Below are positions 45,093 through 53,770 of a stretch of 54,987 bases of DNA, in pieces. Position 1 is the stretch's first letter; each line of letters starts with the position of its first letter. Made by a program: the position numbers and the translations under genes. The notes under the pieces are model-generated. The model was not told the DNA's origin and did not search any database. It was given only the letters and a program-made list of their open reading frames with translations. The stretch spans positions 1 through 54,987 of the forward strand of contig JAFUQN010000157.1 in assembly GCA_017472365.1 (NCBI GenBank), in the 5' to 3' direction. Source of the stretch: Bacillota bacterium (GTDB lineage Bacteria > Bacillota > Clostridia > Peptostreptococcales > Anaerovoracaceae).

Positions 45093-46190
45093 ATGGAAAA
45101 GAAATTTGACAGAAAACTGATTTTAGAAGAGGGGACGGAATATTACGGTTATGGATTCGGCGGAAGTGGCGACCGCGTGTGTGAAATCGTATTTAATACA
45201 TCGATGACGGGATATCAGGAAGTGGTTTCGGATTTATCGTATACCTATCAGGCCGTGGTGATGACCTATCCGCTGATCGGGAACTATGGAATGGCGGATG
45301 ATGATTATGAGAGTAATCACCCTTCCATTGGCGCCCTGATTGTTCATGAATACAATAATTCACCCTCCAATTTCCGCAGCACAGCGACGCTTTCCGAAGT
45401 GATGGAGAAGTATGAAATTCCGGGAATTTCCGGAATCGATACGCGAAAGCTGACCAGATCCATCCGGGACAGGGGGAGCCGGAAGGTATTGATTACTGAC
45501 ATAACGACTTCGCTGGAAGAGGGGCTGGAGATTCTGAAGAAAACGGAGATTCCCAGAGATGCAGTATCGAGAGTCAGTTGTAAAAAACCATGGTATTCGC
45601 GGACGGCTAACGAGCGTTATCATGTGGTTGCCGTGGACTGTGGAATCAAGCTGAATATCGTCAGGGAATTGAAGAAACGGGGTTGTCGTGTAACCGTGGT
45701 CCCCTGGAACACTCCGGCAACCGCCATCCTGGCCATGCGGCCGGACGGCGTGTTTCTGTCCAATGGTCCCGGCGATCCGACGGATGTTCCGGAAGTGATA
45801 GAAACTGTCCGGGGACTGCGGGGAAAAGTACCGGTTTTCGGGATCTGTCTCGGACATCAGATTATCTCGCTGGCATATGGGTGTAAAACGTATAAAATGA
45901 CATTTGGCCATCGCGGGGGGAATCATCCGGTGAAAAATCTGAAAACAGGAAAGATCGAGATTACTTCTCAAAATCATTCCTTTGCTGTGGATCAGGAAAC
46001 GGTTCCGGGGACGGGTTTGTCTGTGACTCATATCAATCTTCTGGATCACACAGTGGAGGGTGTGGAATCACAGGAGGATCGTGTGTTCAGCGTCCAGTAT
46101 CATCCGGAGGGTGCTCCGGGTCCGGAGGACAGTAAGTACTTATTCGATCAGTTTGTGAAAATGATAGAAGAAGAAAACCATTGCTGCTGA
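45093..46190 (+). CDS. carA: Carbamoyl-phosphate synthase small (glutaminase) subunit
   Basis: 365 residues. The N-terminal domain has FGGSGDRVCEIVFNTSMTGYQEV and GISGIDTRKLTR. The class I glutaminase domain has VFGICLGHQIISLAYG with the nucleophile Cys, SQNHSFAVD, and YHPEGAPGPEDSKYLF. It supplies ammonia to the large subunit CarB for arginine and pyrimidine synthesis. carB is not next to it; the operon ends here with a strong terminator, so the large subunit must come from elsewhere. Confidence 0.95.
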   Translation: MEKKFDRKLILEEGTEYYGYGFGGSGDRVCEIVFNTSMTGYQEVVSDLSYTYQAVVMTYPLIGNYGMADDDYESNHPSIGALIVHEYNNSPSNFRSTATLSEVMEKYEIPGISGIDTRKLTRSIRDRGSRKVLITDITTSLEEGLEILKKTEIPRDAVSRVSCKKPWYSRTANERYHVVAVDCGIKLNIVRELKKRGCRVTVVPWNTPATAILAMRPDGVFLSNGPGDPTDVPEVIETVRGLRGKVPVFGICLGHQIISLAYGCKTYKMTFGHRGGNHPVKNLKTGKIEITSQNHSFAVDQETVPGTGLSVTHINLLDHTVEGVESQEDRVFSVQYHPEGAPGPEDSKYLFDQFVKMIEEENHCC

Positions 46191-46194
46191 TAAA

Positions 46195-46245
46195 AAAGAG
46201 CTGACGGCGCAACTGATATGTCAATCAGTTGTGCGTCAGCTCTTT
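46195..46245. terminator. Bidirectional terminator between carA and the SLH protein gene
   Basis: AAAGAGCTGACG plus CGCAACTGAT pair with ATCAGTTG and CGTCAGCTCTTT. The T run is longer on the minus strand, so it mainly serves the surface-protein gene and also caps carA. Confidence 0.9.
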
Positions 46246-46272
46246 GCTTCGTTCAGGTGTTACCAGATTGGG

Positions 46273-49200
46273 TTACGAAGGCTTCTTGTTGGGATTCTTC
46301 AGTGTGATCTTGTAATCCTTTTCTGCGCCGTTGGTGGATACTACGGTGAAACGGTATTCTACGGTTTTACCGTAATCCACGGTGATGGTTTCTTTTCTGG
46401 TCTGGACATCGGTGGTACCGCCGACGATTTTCGCCTTGGAATCGGCGGTCTTGATGTACAGTTCCACGGTGGTCTTATCCGCAGCCTTCAGAGAGTAGGT
46501 CAGGCTGGATTTGATGTTGGTTCCGTTGACGGTCAGCGTATTCAGGCCGGTATCGCTGTTGACGGTAAAGTTGATGGTGTAAGTGGTTTCACTCTTTCCG
46601 CCGTCGAAAACGGTAATTTTCGTTGTGGCCTTACCGGAAGAAACGTCCACCTTCTTGGTGTGTGTTCCCTTGACGGAAGTGTTGCTCCCATCGAAGGACA
46701 TGCTGCTTCCATCGGTGGTTTTTGCGGTTACGGTGACTTCGGTGGTTCCGTTGTCCAGGGTCACGTTATAGGTAGTGGTGGTGGACTTGAAACTGAGAGA
46801 ACCGGAACTGAGGGTCAAACTGCTGAGACGGGACGCCTTCAGATCGGATGTTTCTTCCTCTTCATCGTCACCGCCGGTCACGGTCCAGGATACGCTGGAA
46901 GCCGGGATTTTTGTTTCATCGGCCTTGGTACGGAATACTTTGGAGCCGAAGCTCAGATAATATTTTGTACCTTCTTCCAGTTTGGAAGTGGGGTCGATGG
47001 TGATCTTGGTCTTTGCATCGTTGACCGTAGCTTCGAATTCCACCAGATCGCCGTCGGAACTTCCTTCGCGCAGTTCCACGTTGGATTCTACGTAGGAAGC
47101 AGTAACGGCGTTGCCGTTGTAACGGATGACCGCTTCATCGAAGGTGATGGTGGGGGATACCGAACGGCTGACGGAGGTTGCCTTGTTCTTGGGAGAGAAG
47201 GTAACGATATCTTCCTCATCCGAAACGGTGGTCCAGGTGACGCTGGCACCAGCCACAGTCTTCTTGTCAGCGGAGGTCAGCAGAGAATCCTTGGCAATCG
47301 CCAGATAGTATTTCTGATCTTCTTCGAGGTCGTCTTCCGGAGTGATGGTGATCTTAGTCTTTGCGCTGTTGATGGTGGCGGTAAATTCCACATCGTCGCC
47401 TTTGGAGTTGGTTTTGCGGAAGATGACAATGTCCTGTAAATCGCTGGAACTTACGGAAGAACCGTCTTCGCAGATCACCTTTTCATCGAAAGTGATGGTG
47501 ATATCCTCGTCCAGTTCCACGTCATCGGAATCATCCTTCGGGGAGAAGGCGATGAAATCTTCATCGGTGTAGGTAACTTCACCGGCAGTGGTCCAGGTGA
47601 CGCTGTCGCCGTCCACATCATACTTTCCGGGGGAGGTGATCAGCATATCGTCGTCAACCGCCAGATAGTACTGGGTTTCCTCTTCCAGATCTTCCTTGGG
47701 AGTAACGGTGATCTTTGTTTTTGCACTATTGATAGTGGCGGTAAAGTCGATATCATCGCCCTTGGAATTGGTTTCGCGGAAGATGATGATGTCTTCCAGA
47801 TCCTCGGACTTGAGGGAAGAGCCGTCAGCGTTCATCACTTTGTGAGAGAAGGAAATGGTGATGTCGGTATCGATCTTCACATTTTCGGCGTCGTCTTTGG
47901 GGAAGAAGCTGATCGCAGCATCTTTTTCACTGACAGATTCTGTGGTGAAAGAGATGATGAACTGGCCGTTGGCTTCTCCTTCCGAAGTCTTTACGCGATT
48001 CTTGGCCATGGTGATGTAATAGGTAGTATCAGATTCGAGGGTCTCATCCGGTGTGATGGTGATCACGGTCTTGGAAGAATTGATATCACCCTCGAAGCCT
48101 ACGGTATTTCCGGAGGAACTGTTGACACGCAGTTCCAAAAGCTCGTCCACATCCGAATCGGAGATGGTTTCGCCGGAATAGGTCTTGATGGCTTCGCTGA
48201 AGGTCAGCTTGATTTCGCTGTCAGGCTTGACATCCTTTGTACCGTCCTTCGGGTCGGCAGTGATGGTGAGAGACGCTTCGACCAGCTTGGGGGCAGTGGT
48301 CACGGTCTTGGCAGTGGACAGTGTGGACGGTCTCTTTTCATAAGTGACGCCATCAGCGTTGACGGTCATCAGAGATACGGTACCGGTTCCCTTGAACGCG
48401 GTGTTTTTTCCGTTGACTGTGATTTTCGATACGGTGGAACCGTCTTCCACAGAGACAACGGCATTTTCTCCGGAAACAGTTACGTTGGAGAATTTTCCGT
48501 TCAGACCGGCCTTTGCATCTTTATCGATGGTGACGGATTCGAAACCTGCGGAGTAGATCGAAGAACCGGCAACGCTGGTGGTGCTCAGGGTTCCTTCGCC
48601 TGTTACCGCTGTAGTCTTGACTGAGGTTTCGCCTTTGACGGCCAGTTCTGTTCCGTCGCCGGCCAGAACTGCGGAAGCCACTCTGGAATTGGTCACGGTA
48701 ACGGTATCGCCGCCCTTGATATTCAGCTTACCCAGAACAACGCAGTTACTGATGGTCAGGGCGCCGTCCATATCGTCGGAGACGGTGATTCCGTTGGAAT
48801 AGATCGCATCTTTCAGCGTAGTGTCGTCAGATACGGTTTTCAGTGTTTTGACGATGGTTTCATTTTCAAGAAGCTTACAAATGATGACCACAGCCTGGGC
48901 GCGGGTCAGCTTCCCAAGAGGATCCAGCTTGACGTCAGTACCGTTTCCGGTTCCGCTGATATAGCCGCTTCCGACCGCGCGGGAAACCGCATCCGAAGCC
49001 CAGGACGATACGGCAGATGCATCTTTGAATTTGGTCAGGCTGGTTCCGGTATTATATGTGGGAATGATCCGGGAAAGCATGACGGCAGCTTCCTGGCGGT
49101 TAATGGCGGTACCGGGTTTGAAGGTTCCGTTATCGTAGCCGGAAACATATCCTGCGGCAACCGCTTTCTGAACCGCACCGTAATACCAGTCGGTGCTTTT

Positions 49201-49503
49201 TACGTCGGAAAAACTGATGGCAGTTGTGGCGGTATTTCCCAAAGCCGCATTGAGCATATGGGAGAATTCCGCACGGCTGACGGCTTTATCCGGACGGAAT
49301 GTTCCGTCGTCGTAACCGCTGACGATCTTTTTTTCAATGGCAGTCGTTACAAAGGATTTTGCCCAGTGATTTGTCACATCTTTGGGAACTGTTACGGCAC
49401 CGTAGGCAACCGCTCCGCCGCCCAATCCCGCAGCGGCACTTCCCAGCAGGATGGCAGCTGCACAGAAACAGCTGGTCATCGTTCGAAATATCTGTTTTTT
49501 CAT
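46273..49503 (-). CDS. SLH-domain surface protein with Ig-like repeats
   Basis: 1076 residues. A signal peptide covers about 1-33 (MKKQIFRTMTSCF, then an Ala/Gly-rich core). Three SLH domains follow at about 36-88, 92-147 and 155-212 (GYDDGTFRPDKAVSRAEF, GYDNGTFKPGTAINRQEA, LDPLGKLTRAQA), which bind cell-wall polymer. A beta-helix-like Val/Thr-rich stretch (about 235-390) leads to four repeats of about 110 residues of the Big_5 Ig-like type, each with a FSPKDD-like start, ITITFDEKV and ITITP...YYL. Two cadherin-like beta domains end the protein. Likely an S-layer or adhesion protein displayed on the surface. The AAGGGGTGAC site precedes the ATG. Confidence 0.9.
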   Translation of the reverse strand: MKKQIFRTMTSCFCAAAILLGSAAAGLGGGAVAYGAVTVPKDVTNHWAKSFVTTAIEKKIVSGYDDGTFRPDKAVSRAEFSHMLNAALGNTATTAISFSDVKSTDWYYGAVQKAVAAGYVSGYDNGTFKPGTAINRQEAAVMLSRIIPTYNTGTSLTKFKDASAVSSWASDAVSRAVGSGYISGTGNGTDVKLDPLGKLTRAQAVVIICKLLENETIVKTLKTVSDDTTLKDAIYSNGITVSDDMDGALTISNCVVLGKLNIKGGDTVTVTNSRVASAVLAGDGTELAVKGETSVKTTAVTGEGTLSTTSVAGSSIYSAGFESVTIDKDAKAGLNGKFSNVTVSGENAVVSVEDGSTVSKITVNGKNTAFKGTGTVSLMTVNADGVTYEKRPSTLSTAKTVTTAPKLVEASLTITADPKDGTKDVKPDSEIKLTFSEAIKTYSGETISDSDVDELLELRVNSSSGNTVGFEGDINSSKTVITITPDETLESDTTYYITMAKNRVKTSEGEANGQFIISFTTESVSEKDAAISFFPKDDAENVKIDTDITISFSHKVMNADGSSLKSEDLEDIIIFRETNSKGDDIDFTATINSAKTKITVTPKEDLEEETQYYLAVDDDMLITSPGKYDVDGDSVTWTTAGEVTYTDEDFIAFSPKDDSDDVELDEDITITFDEKVICEDGSSVSSSDLQDIVIFRKTNSKGDDVEFTATINSAKTKITITPEDDLEEDQKYYLAIAKDSLLTSADKKTVAGASVTWTTVSDEEDIVTFSPKNKATSVSRSVSPTITFDEAVIRYNGNAVTASYVESNVELREGSSDGDLVEFEATVNDAKTKITIDPTSKLEEGTKYYLSFGSKVFRTKADETKIPASSVSWTVTGGDDEEEETSDLKASRLSSLTLSSGSLSFKSTTTTYNVTLDNGTTEVTVTAKTTDGSSMSFDGSNTSVKGTHTKKVDVSSGKATTKITVFDGGKSETTYTINFTVNSDTGLNTLTVNGTNIKSSLTYSLKAADKTTVELYIKTADSKAKIVGGTTDVQTRKETITVDYGKTVEYRFTVVSTNGAEKDYKITLKNPNKKPS

Positions 49504-49546
49504 AGTGTCACCCCTTATTCACACGCTAGTGTCATTATTGCCATAT

Positions 49547-49576
49547 AGTATACCATATTTTGTGCAGGGTCTTCAA
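49547..49576 (-). promoter_or_regulatory. Promoter of the SLH protein gene
   Basis: Minus strand TTGAAG (49576-49571), 18-base spacer, TATACT (49552-49547). Confidence 0.65.
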
Positions 49577-49645
49577 CGCTCGCAATAATAATGTAATAAT
49601 TTTCAGAAAACGGACCGGGTTGACCGGACCAATACCCCCACGGAT

Positions 49646-49674
49646 TTGACTTTTTATCTGACCTACGGTATAAT
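49646..49674 (+). promoter_or_regulatory. Promoter of the CNNM/uppP operon
   Basis: TTGACT (49646-49651), 17-base spacer, TATAAT (49669-49674). Confidence 0.8.
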
Positions 49675-49690
49675 ATTTTGTCATGCTGTA

Positions 49691-49753
49691 CGCTTTCGAA
49701 TGGGTCGAAGGCGCATAACATATACATTCCGCAGAGGATTACAGCGGCTGCGG
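49691..49753 (+). other. Two-hairpin leader of the CNNM gene
   Basis: CGCTTTCGA (49691-49699) pairs with TCGAAGGCG (49705-49713) over nine bases around ATGGG. CCGCAG (49729-49734) pairs with CTGCGG (49748-49753) around 13 bases. They fill most of the 100-base leader; no known riboswitch class is recognised, and no T tract follows. Confidence 0.55.
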
Positions 49754-49781
49754 AGACACGAAAGGAAAAAGTTTTACTACT

Positions 49782-51041
49782 ATGAACGACGTAGATATAC
49801 GCATTGTAGTCGCTATTATCTGTCTTGTTGCTATGTCGGCCTATTTCTCTGCGACAGAGACGGCCTTCTCGGCATTGAATCGTATTAAATTGAAGAGCCT
49901 GGCGGAAGCCGGAAATAAGAAAGCCCAGCTGGCTCAAAGACTGGCGGACAATTACGATAACATCCTGTCCACGATCCTGATCGGGAATAATATTGTAAAT
50001 ATCGTAGCTTCCTCCATCGCTACTGTACTGTTTACGGCTCTCCTGGGACCGGGATTGGGCGTACCGGTATCCACTGCAGTGATGACGATCATCGTTTTGA
50101 TTTTCGGGGAAATTTCCCCCAAGAGCATCGCGAAGGATATGCCGGAAAAGTTTGCGATGTGGTCCGCACCGATCCTGAAATTCTTTACTATTGTCTTGAA
50201 GCCTCTGAACTGGCTGTTTTCTCTGTGGAAAATCCTGCTGACGAAGATCTTCAAGGTGGCGGACGACCGTGGGATTACGGAAGAAGAGATCCTGACGATG
50301 GTTTCTGAAGCAGAAAACGACGGTGAAATCGACCAGCAGGAAGGGGAAATGATCCGTAATATCATGGACTTTGATGATTTGACTGTGGAAGATATTCTGA
50401 CTCCGCGAGTGGATGTTGTGTTCATCCATGAGGAAGATGATTTCGAAGAAATCGCGCAGGTCTTTGAAGAAAGCGGATATTCCCGCGTACCGGTCTATGG
50501 GGAAGACTTGGACGATATCGTTGGTGTACTGAATCAGAAAGATTTCTTTATGCACGCGGTTCGTAAAAACAAGAAGCTGGAAGAGATCATGACGCAGCCC
50601 ATGTTCGTAGCTCCGTCCATGAAGATCGGAAAGCTGATGACCATTCTGAAAGAAAAGAAGTGTCACCTGGCCATCGTGGTGGATGAATACGGCGGTGTGG
50701 AAGGGATCGTTACACTGGAAGATATCATTGAAGAGCTGGTAGGGGAAATCTGGGACGAACACGATGAAATCGTGGAAGAAATCGTACAGATCTCTGAGAC
50801 GGAGTACACGGTCAAGGGGAATGCCAGCGTAATGAAGTTATTTGAAATGCTGGGATTTGATGAGGATCTGGATGTGGTCTCCGTCAGCGGCTGGATTTCT
50901 CAGGAACTGGGTAAGATCCCGGAACAGGGAGATCAGCTGATTTACCGCAATGTGAAAGTGGATGTCACCGCGGCAGAAGACCGTCGTGTGACCGATGCTC
51001 ATATTACGGTGTTCCCGGTGGAAGAAGAAGGGGAAGAGTAG
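49782..51041 (+). CDS. CNNM/CBS-domain membrane protein (hemolysin C / CorC family)
   Basis: 419 residues. Residues 1-190 form the DUF21/CNNM transmembrane domain: SAYFSATETAFSALNRIKLKSLAE and ILIGNNIVNIVASSIATVLF, then FGEISPKSIAKDMPEKFA. Two CBS domains span about 200-330 (DILTPRVDVVFIHEEDD, CHLAIVVDEYGGVEGIVTLEDIIEELVGEIWDEHD). The last 80 residues are the CorC_HlyC domain. Family members move or regulate Mg2+ or related ions. The stop is three bases before uppP. AAAGGA lies rather far (17 bases) from the ATG. Confidence 0.93.
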   Translation: MNDVDIRIVVAIICLVAMSAYFSATETAFSALNRIKLKSLAEAGNKKAQLAQRLADNYDNILSTILIGNNIVNIVASSIATVLFTALLGPGLGVPVSTAVMTIIVLIFGEISPKSIAKDMPEKFAMWSAPILKFFTIVLKPLNWLFSLWKILLTKIFKVADDRGITEEEILTMVSEAENDGEIDQQEGEMIRNIMDFDDLTVEDILTPRVDVVFIHEEDDFEEIAQVFEESGYSRVPVYGEDLDDIVGVLNQKDFFMHAVRKNKKLEEIMTQPMFVAPSMKIGKLMTILKEKKCHLAIVVDEYGGVEGIVTLEDIIEELVGEIWDEHDEIVEEIVQISETEYTVKGNASVMKLFEMLGFDEDLDVVSVSGWISQELGKIPEQGDQLIYRNVKVDVTAAEDRRVTDAHITVFPVEEEGEE

Positions 51042-51044
51042 GGT

Positions 51045-51866
51045 ATGTTTGAATTATTGAAAGCGGCGTTCTTAGGCGTCGTGGAGGGGATCACAGAGTG
51101 GCTTCCCATCAGCAGTACGGGCCATATGATCCTGGTCAATGAATTTGTAAAGCTGAACGTAAGTGAAGAATTCTGGAATATGTTCCTGGTGGTGATCCAG
51201 TTAGGAGCTATCCTGGCGGTTGTAGTGATCTACTGGAACAAAATCTTCCCGTTCTCTTTTAAAAAAGGCGAATCCTTTATTAAAAAAGATATTTTCCAGA
51301 TGTGGTTCAAGATCATTGTTGGGGTTCTTCCCGCAGCAATCATCGGGATCCCGCTGGATGACTTCATGGAAGAACACCTCAGTAACTATCAGGTGGTGTC
51401 CATCGCCCTGATCGTCTATGGGGTCGTGTTCATCGTCATGGAAAATCGCAACAAAGGGAAACGATTTGAAATCACCGACATGTCTCAGATGACCTACGGG
51501 ACCGCACTGAAGATCGGATGTTTTCAGGTACTGTCTCTGATTCCCGGAACCTCCCGCTCTGGATCCACCATCATCGGCGGGATGTTGTCCGGCGCATCGC
51601 GAACGGTTGCCGCGGAATTCACGTTTTATCTGGCAATCCCCGTCATGTTTGGTGCCAGTTTCCTGAAGCTCCTGAAATTCGGGTTCTCGTTCACAGCCAT
51701 GGAAGTATCGATTCTGGCGGTGGGAATGATCGTAGCGTTCGGAGTTTCGATCCTGGCAATCCGCTTCCTGATGGGTTACATCAAGAAGTATGATTTCAAG
51801 GCGTTCGGTTATTATCGCATTGTGCTCGGCGCGCTGGTACTGGGTTATTTTGCTCTGTTAGGCTAA
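51045..51866 (+). CDS. uppP: Undecaprenyl-diphosphatase
   Basis: 273 residues with about eight membrane helices. GVVEGITEWLPISSTGHMIL at 12-31 and LSLIPGTSRSGSTIIGGMLSGASR are the two BacA/UppP signatures with the catalytic Glu/Ser/Arg residues. It recycles the C55 lipid carrier for cell-wall synthesis, and its overproduction gives bacitracin resistance in other bacteria. It is coupled to the CNNM gene. Confidence 0.96.
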   Translation: MFELLKAAFLGVVEGITEWLPISSTGHMILVNEFVKLNVSEEFWNMFLVVIQLGAILAVVVIYWNKIFPFSFKKGESFIKKDIFQMWFKIIVGVLPAAIIGIPLDDFMEEHLSNYQVVSIALIVYGVVFIVMENRNKGKRFEITDMSQMTYGTALKIGCFQVLSLIPGTSRSGSTIIGGMLSGASRTVAAEFTFYLAIPVMFGASFLKLLKFGFSFTAMEVSILAVGMIVAFGVSILAIRFLMGYIKKYDFKAFGYYRIVLGALVLGYFALLG

Positions 51867-51878
51867 GGAGAATGAATC

Positions 51879-52790
51879 ATGGGATTATTTGATACACTGT
51901 TTGGGAAAAAAGAAAAACCGTATGTAACCACTCCACAGGTCACACCGGAGAAGTCGAAAGAAATCGACGATAAGATCCGTGCGATGATTGCCGGAGGAAC
52001 TGCCGGGGGTCACGATAATGTGACTGTGAATGATGGAAGAAGCGCATGTTCCAGCTGTGGTTCCGCAGGAACCGGCTGCAATCCCAGCGCATGTTCCACC
52101 TGCGGCGGCGGTCTTGATGACGCGCTGAGAGCTCTGGAACGCAAGAACGATGCGGCCAAGGCCAATGAAACACAGGAAACCATCGGTTGGGATGCGATTA
52201 CAAAGACATTTGAAGAATTTTATCCCGGTCAGACTACACCGCTGCACTTTGCGCCTGAAGTACCCTGGGCGCTGGGCGGTCCCGATCCGCTGGATGGAAT
52301 CAGTGTGTACGATGCAAAGGATTACTATCACTTTGTGACTTACGGTCTGTCTGAATTATATGGAAAAGAAAGTGACAATATGGCGTACTCCGGCTACGGT
52401 TTGGAGTTCACCCTCAAGCTGGCTAAGGAAGGTTTGGGATCCACTCCGGAAGAAGTGAACCGTGAAGTCAGAAACATCGCAGGGATTTTGCAGTCTCTGG
52501 CACGGCTGGTGTTTACCCAGAATCAGTTCTTTGCACCGGATGAATACATCTACACCGGTCAGGAACGCGGAATCGATGCGGAAGGAAAGTCCAATCTGGT
52601 GGGCTTCATCACCCGCCTGGACAACGCCGGCGTGATCGAAACGCCCAACGGATGGGTCAAGTTCATTGAACTGATCGGCGTTACAGAAGCGGAAATTCAG
52701 GGGATCAAGAATGACTGGATCACCGTACCCCAGTTGTTCCAGGCCATGGGTACCGAATTGACGGATTACAATCGAATCAGTATGATGTAA
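51879..52790 (+). CDS. SUFU-domain protein with a Cys-rich N-terminal insert
   Basis: 303 residues, cytoplasmic. Residues 57-75 hold five cysteines in a CxxC-x6-C-x4-CxxC pattern rich in Gly and Ser, which could bind a metal. From about 110 the sequence follows the suppressor-of-fused-like (SUFU) fold: VPWALGGPDPLDGISVYDAKDYYHFVTYGLSELY and AYSGYGLEFTLKL, then LVFTQNQFFAPDEYIYTG. Bacterial SUFU proteins often act as immunity proteins of toxin systems, but no toxin gene is near. AAGGAG site; 12 bases after uppP. Confidence 0.83.
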   Translation: MGLFDTLFGKKEKPYVTTPQVTPEKSKEIDDKIRAMIAGGTAGGHDNVTVNDGRSACSSCGSAGTGCNPSACSTCGGGLDDALRALERKNDAAKANETQETIGWDAITKTFEEFYPGQTTPLHFAPEVPWALGGPDPLDGISVYDAKDYYHFVTYGLSELYGKESDNMAYSGYGLEFTLKLAKEGLGSTPEEVNREVRNIAGILQSLARLVFTQNQFFAPDEYIYTGQERGIDAEGKSNLVGFITRLDNAGVIETPNGWVKFIELIGVTEAEIQGIKNDWITVPQLFQAMGTELTDYNRISMM

Positions 52791-52834
52791 TTTCCTGCAG
52801 ACATTTGGGTTCTGTCTGCAATAGGAGAGAGAAT

Positions 52835-53692
52835 ATGAAAATGAACGCGAAATTGATGCTGATCATTTCCATGGCCGTGTTCGGGACTATTGGGCTGGTC
52901 AACAGATATATTCCCATCAGTTCCGGCGAACTGGCGCTCTGTAGAGCTATTATGGCGTCGATCCTGATTATGATTTATCTGGGAATCACAAAACAGAAGA
53001 TCGACATTAAGAGCATCAAAAAAGAAATTCCCCTGCTTCTGGCTTCCGGGATGGCCATGGGGGTCAACTGGATTCTGTTGTTTCAGGCGTATAACTACAC
53101 AACAATATCTGCAGCGACTTTGAGTTATTACTTCGCACCAGTCATCGTAACGGCGGTTTGTCCTTTCCTGTTCCGGGAAAAAATGACTATGAAACAAATC
53201 ATCTGTTTCGTTATGTCCACCGTGGGACTGGTTATGATCATCGGCGTGGAAAACCTTGATCAGGGCGGAAATGACTTGAAGGGAATCCTGTTCGGACTGG
53301 GAGCGGCCTGTTTCTACGCCACAGTGATCCTTTTAAATAAGTTTATCAAAAACGTGGAAGGAATTCACAGAACGCTTCTGCAGTTCTTTGCGGCGATCAT
53401 CATTCTGGTACCTTATGTGGCTGTGACGGGCGGTGTTCATCTGGAAGTTCTGGATACCACCGGTTGGATTGCTCTTCTGACCATCGGTCTGATCCATACT
53501 GGGGTGACTTACTGCATGTATTTTTCCGCATTAAAGGAACTAACCGGACAGGAAGCGTCTATTTTAAGCTATATCGATCCGCTGATTGCTGTGGTGTGTT
53601 CCGTAGTGATCCTCCACGAGCCCATGACTGTCATGCAGGCCATCGGCGGTGTCTTCATTCTGGGCTTTACCCTGTGGAATGAAAAGAAATAA
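52835..53692 (+). CDS. EamA/DMT-family transporter
   Basis: 285 residues from the ATG at 52835 (AGGAG site; an in-frame GTG at 52805... lies inside a hairpin and is rejected). About ten membrane helices in two EamA repeats: MAVFGTIGLVNRYIPISSGELALCRA opens the first, FGLGAACFYATVILLNKFIKN the second, and LSYIDPLIAVVCSVVILHEPMTVMQAIGGVFILGF the last helices. Family members export metabolites or drugs. An 8-bp hairpin (52796-52820, TGCAGACA arms) lies just upstream and may set the ratio to the SUFU gene. Confidence 0.9.
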   Translation: MKMNAKLMLIISMAVFGTIGLVNRYIPISSGELALCRAIMASILIMIYLGITKQKIDIKSIKKEIPLLLASGMAMGVNWILLFQAYNYTTISAATLSYYFAPVIVTAVCPFLFREKMTMKQIICFVMSTVGLVMIIGVENLDQGGNDLKGILFGLGAACFYATVILLNKFIKNVEGIHRTLLQFFAAIIILVPYVAVTGGVHLEVLDTTGWIALLTIGLIHTGVTYCMYFSALKELTGQEASILSYIDPLIAVVCSVVILHEPMTVMQAIGGVFILGFTLWNEKK

Positions 53693-53711
53693 AAGAATTA
53701 TAAATAGCAAT

Positions 53712-53760
53712 AAAAAAGCTGTATCTCTATCGGGATGAACGAAGAGATACAGCTTTTTTT
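53712..53760. terminator. Bidirectional terminator between the EamA and AraC genes
   Basis: AAAAAAGCTGTATCTCT and AGAGATACAGCTTTTTT pair perfectly around 14 bases. Confidence 0.95.
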
Positions 53761-53770
53761 ATGGGAGAAT

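Noticed and set aside
46231..47439. Open frame of 402 codons antisense to the SLH gene, and others at 47842-48624
   Set aside because: They arise from the repeated acidic and Thr/Val codons of the surface protein on the other strand.
49515..50762. 415-codon minus-strand frame over the CNNM gene
   Set aside because: Shadow of a well-supported CNNM/CBS gene; no motifs and it overlaps both promoters.
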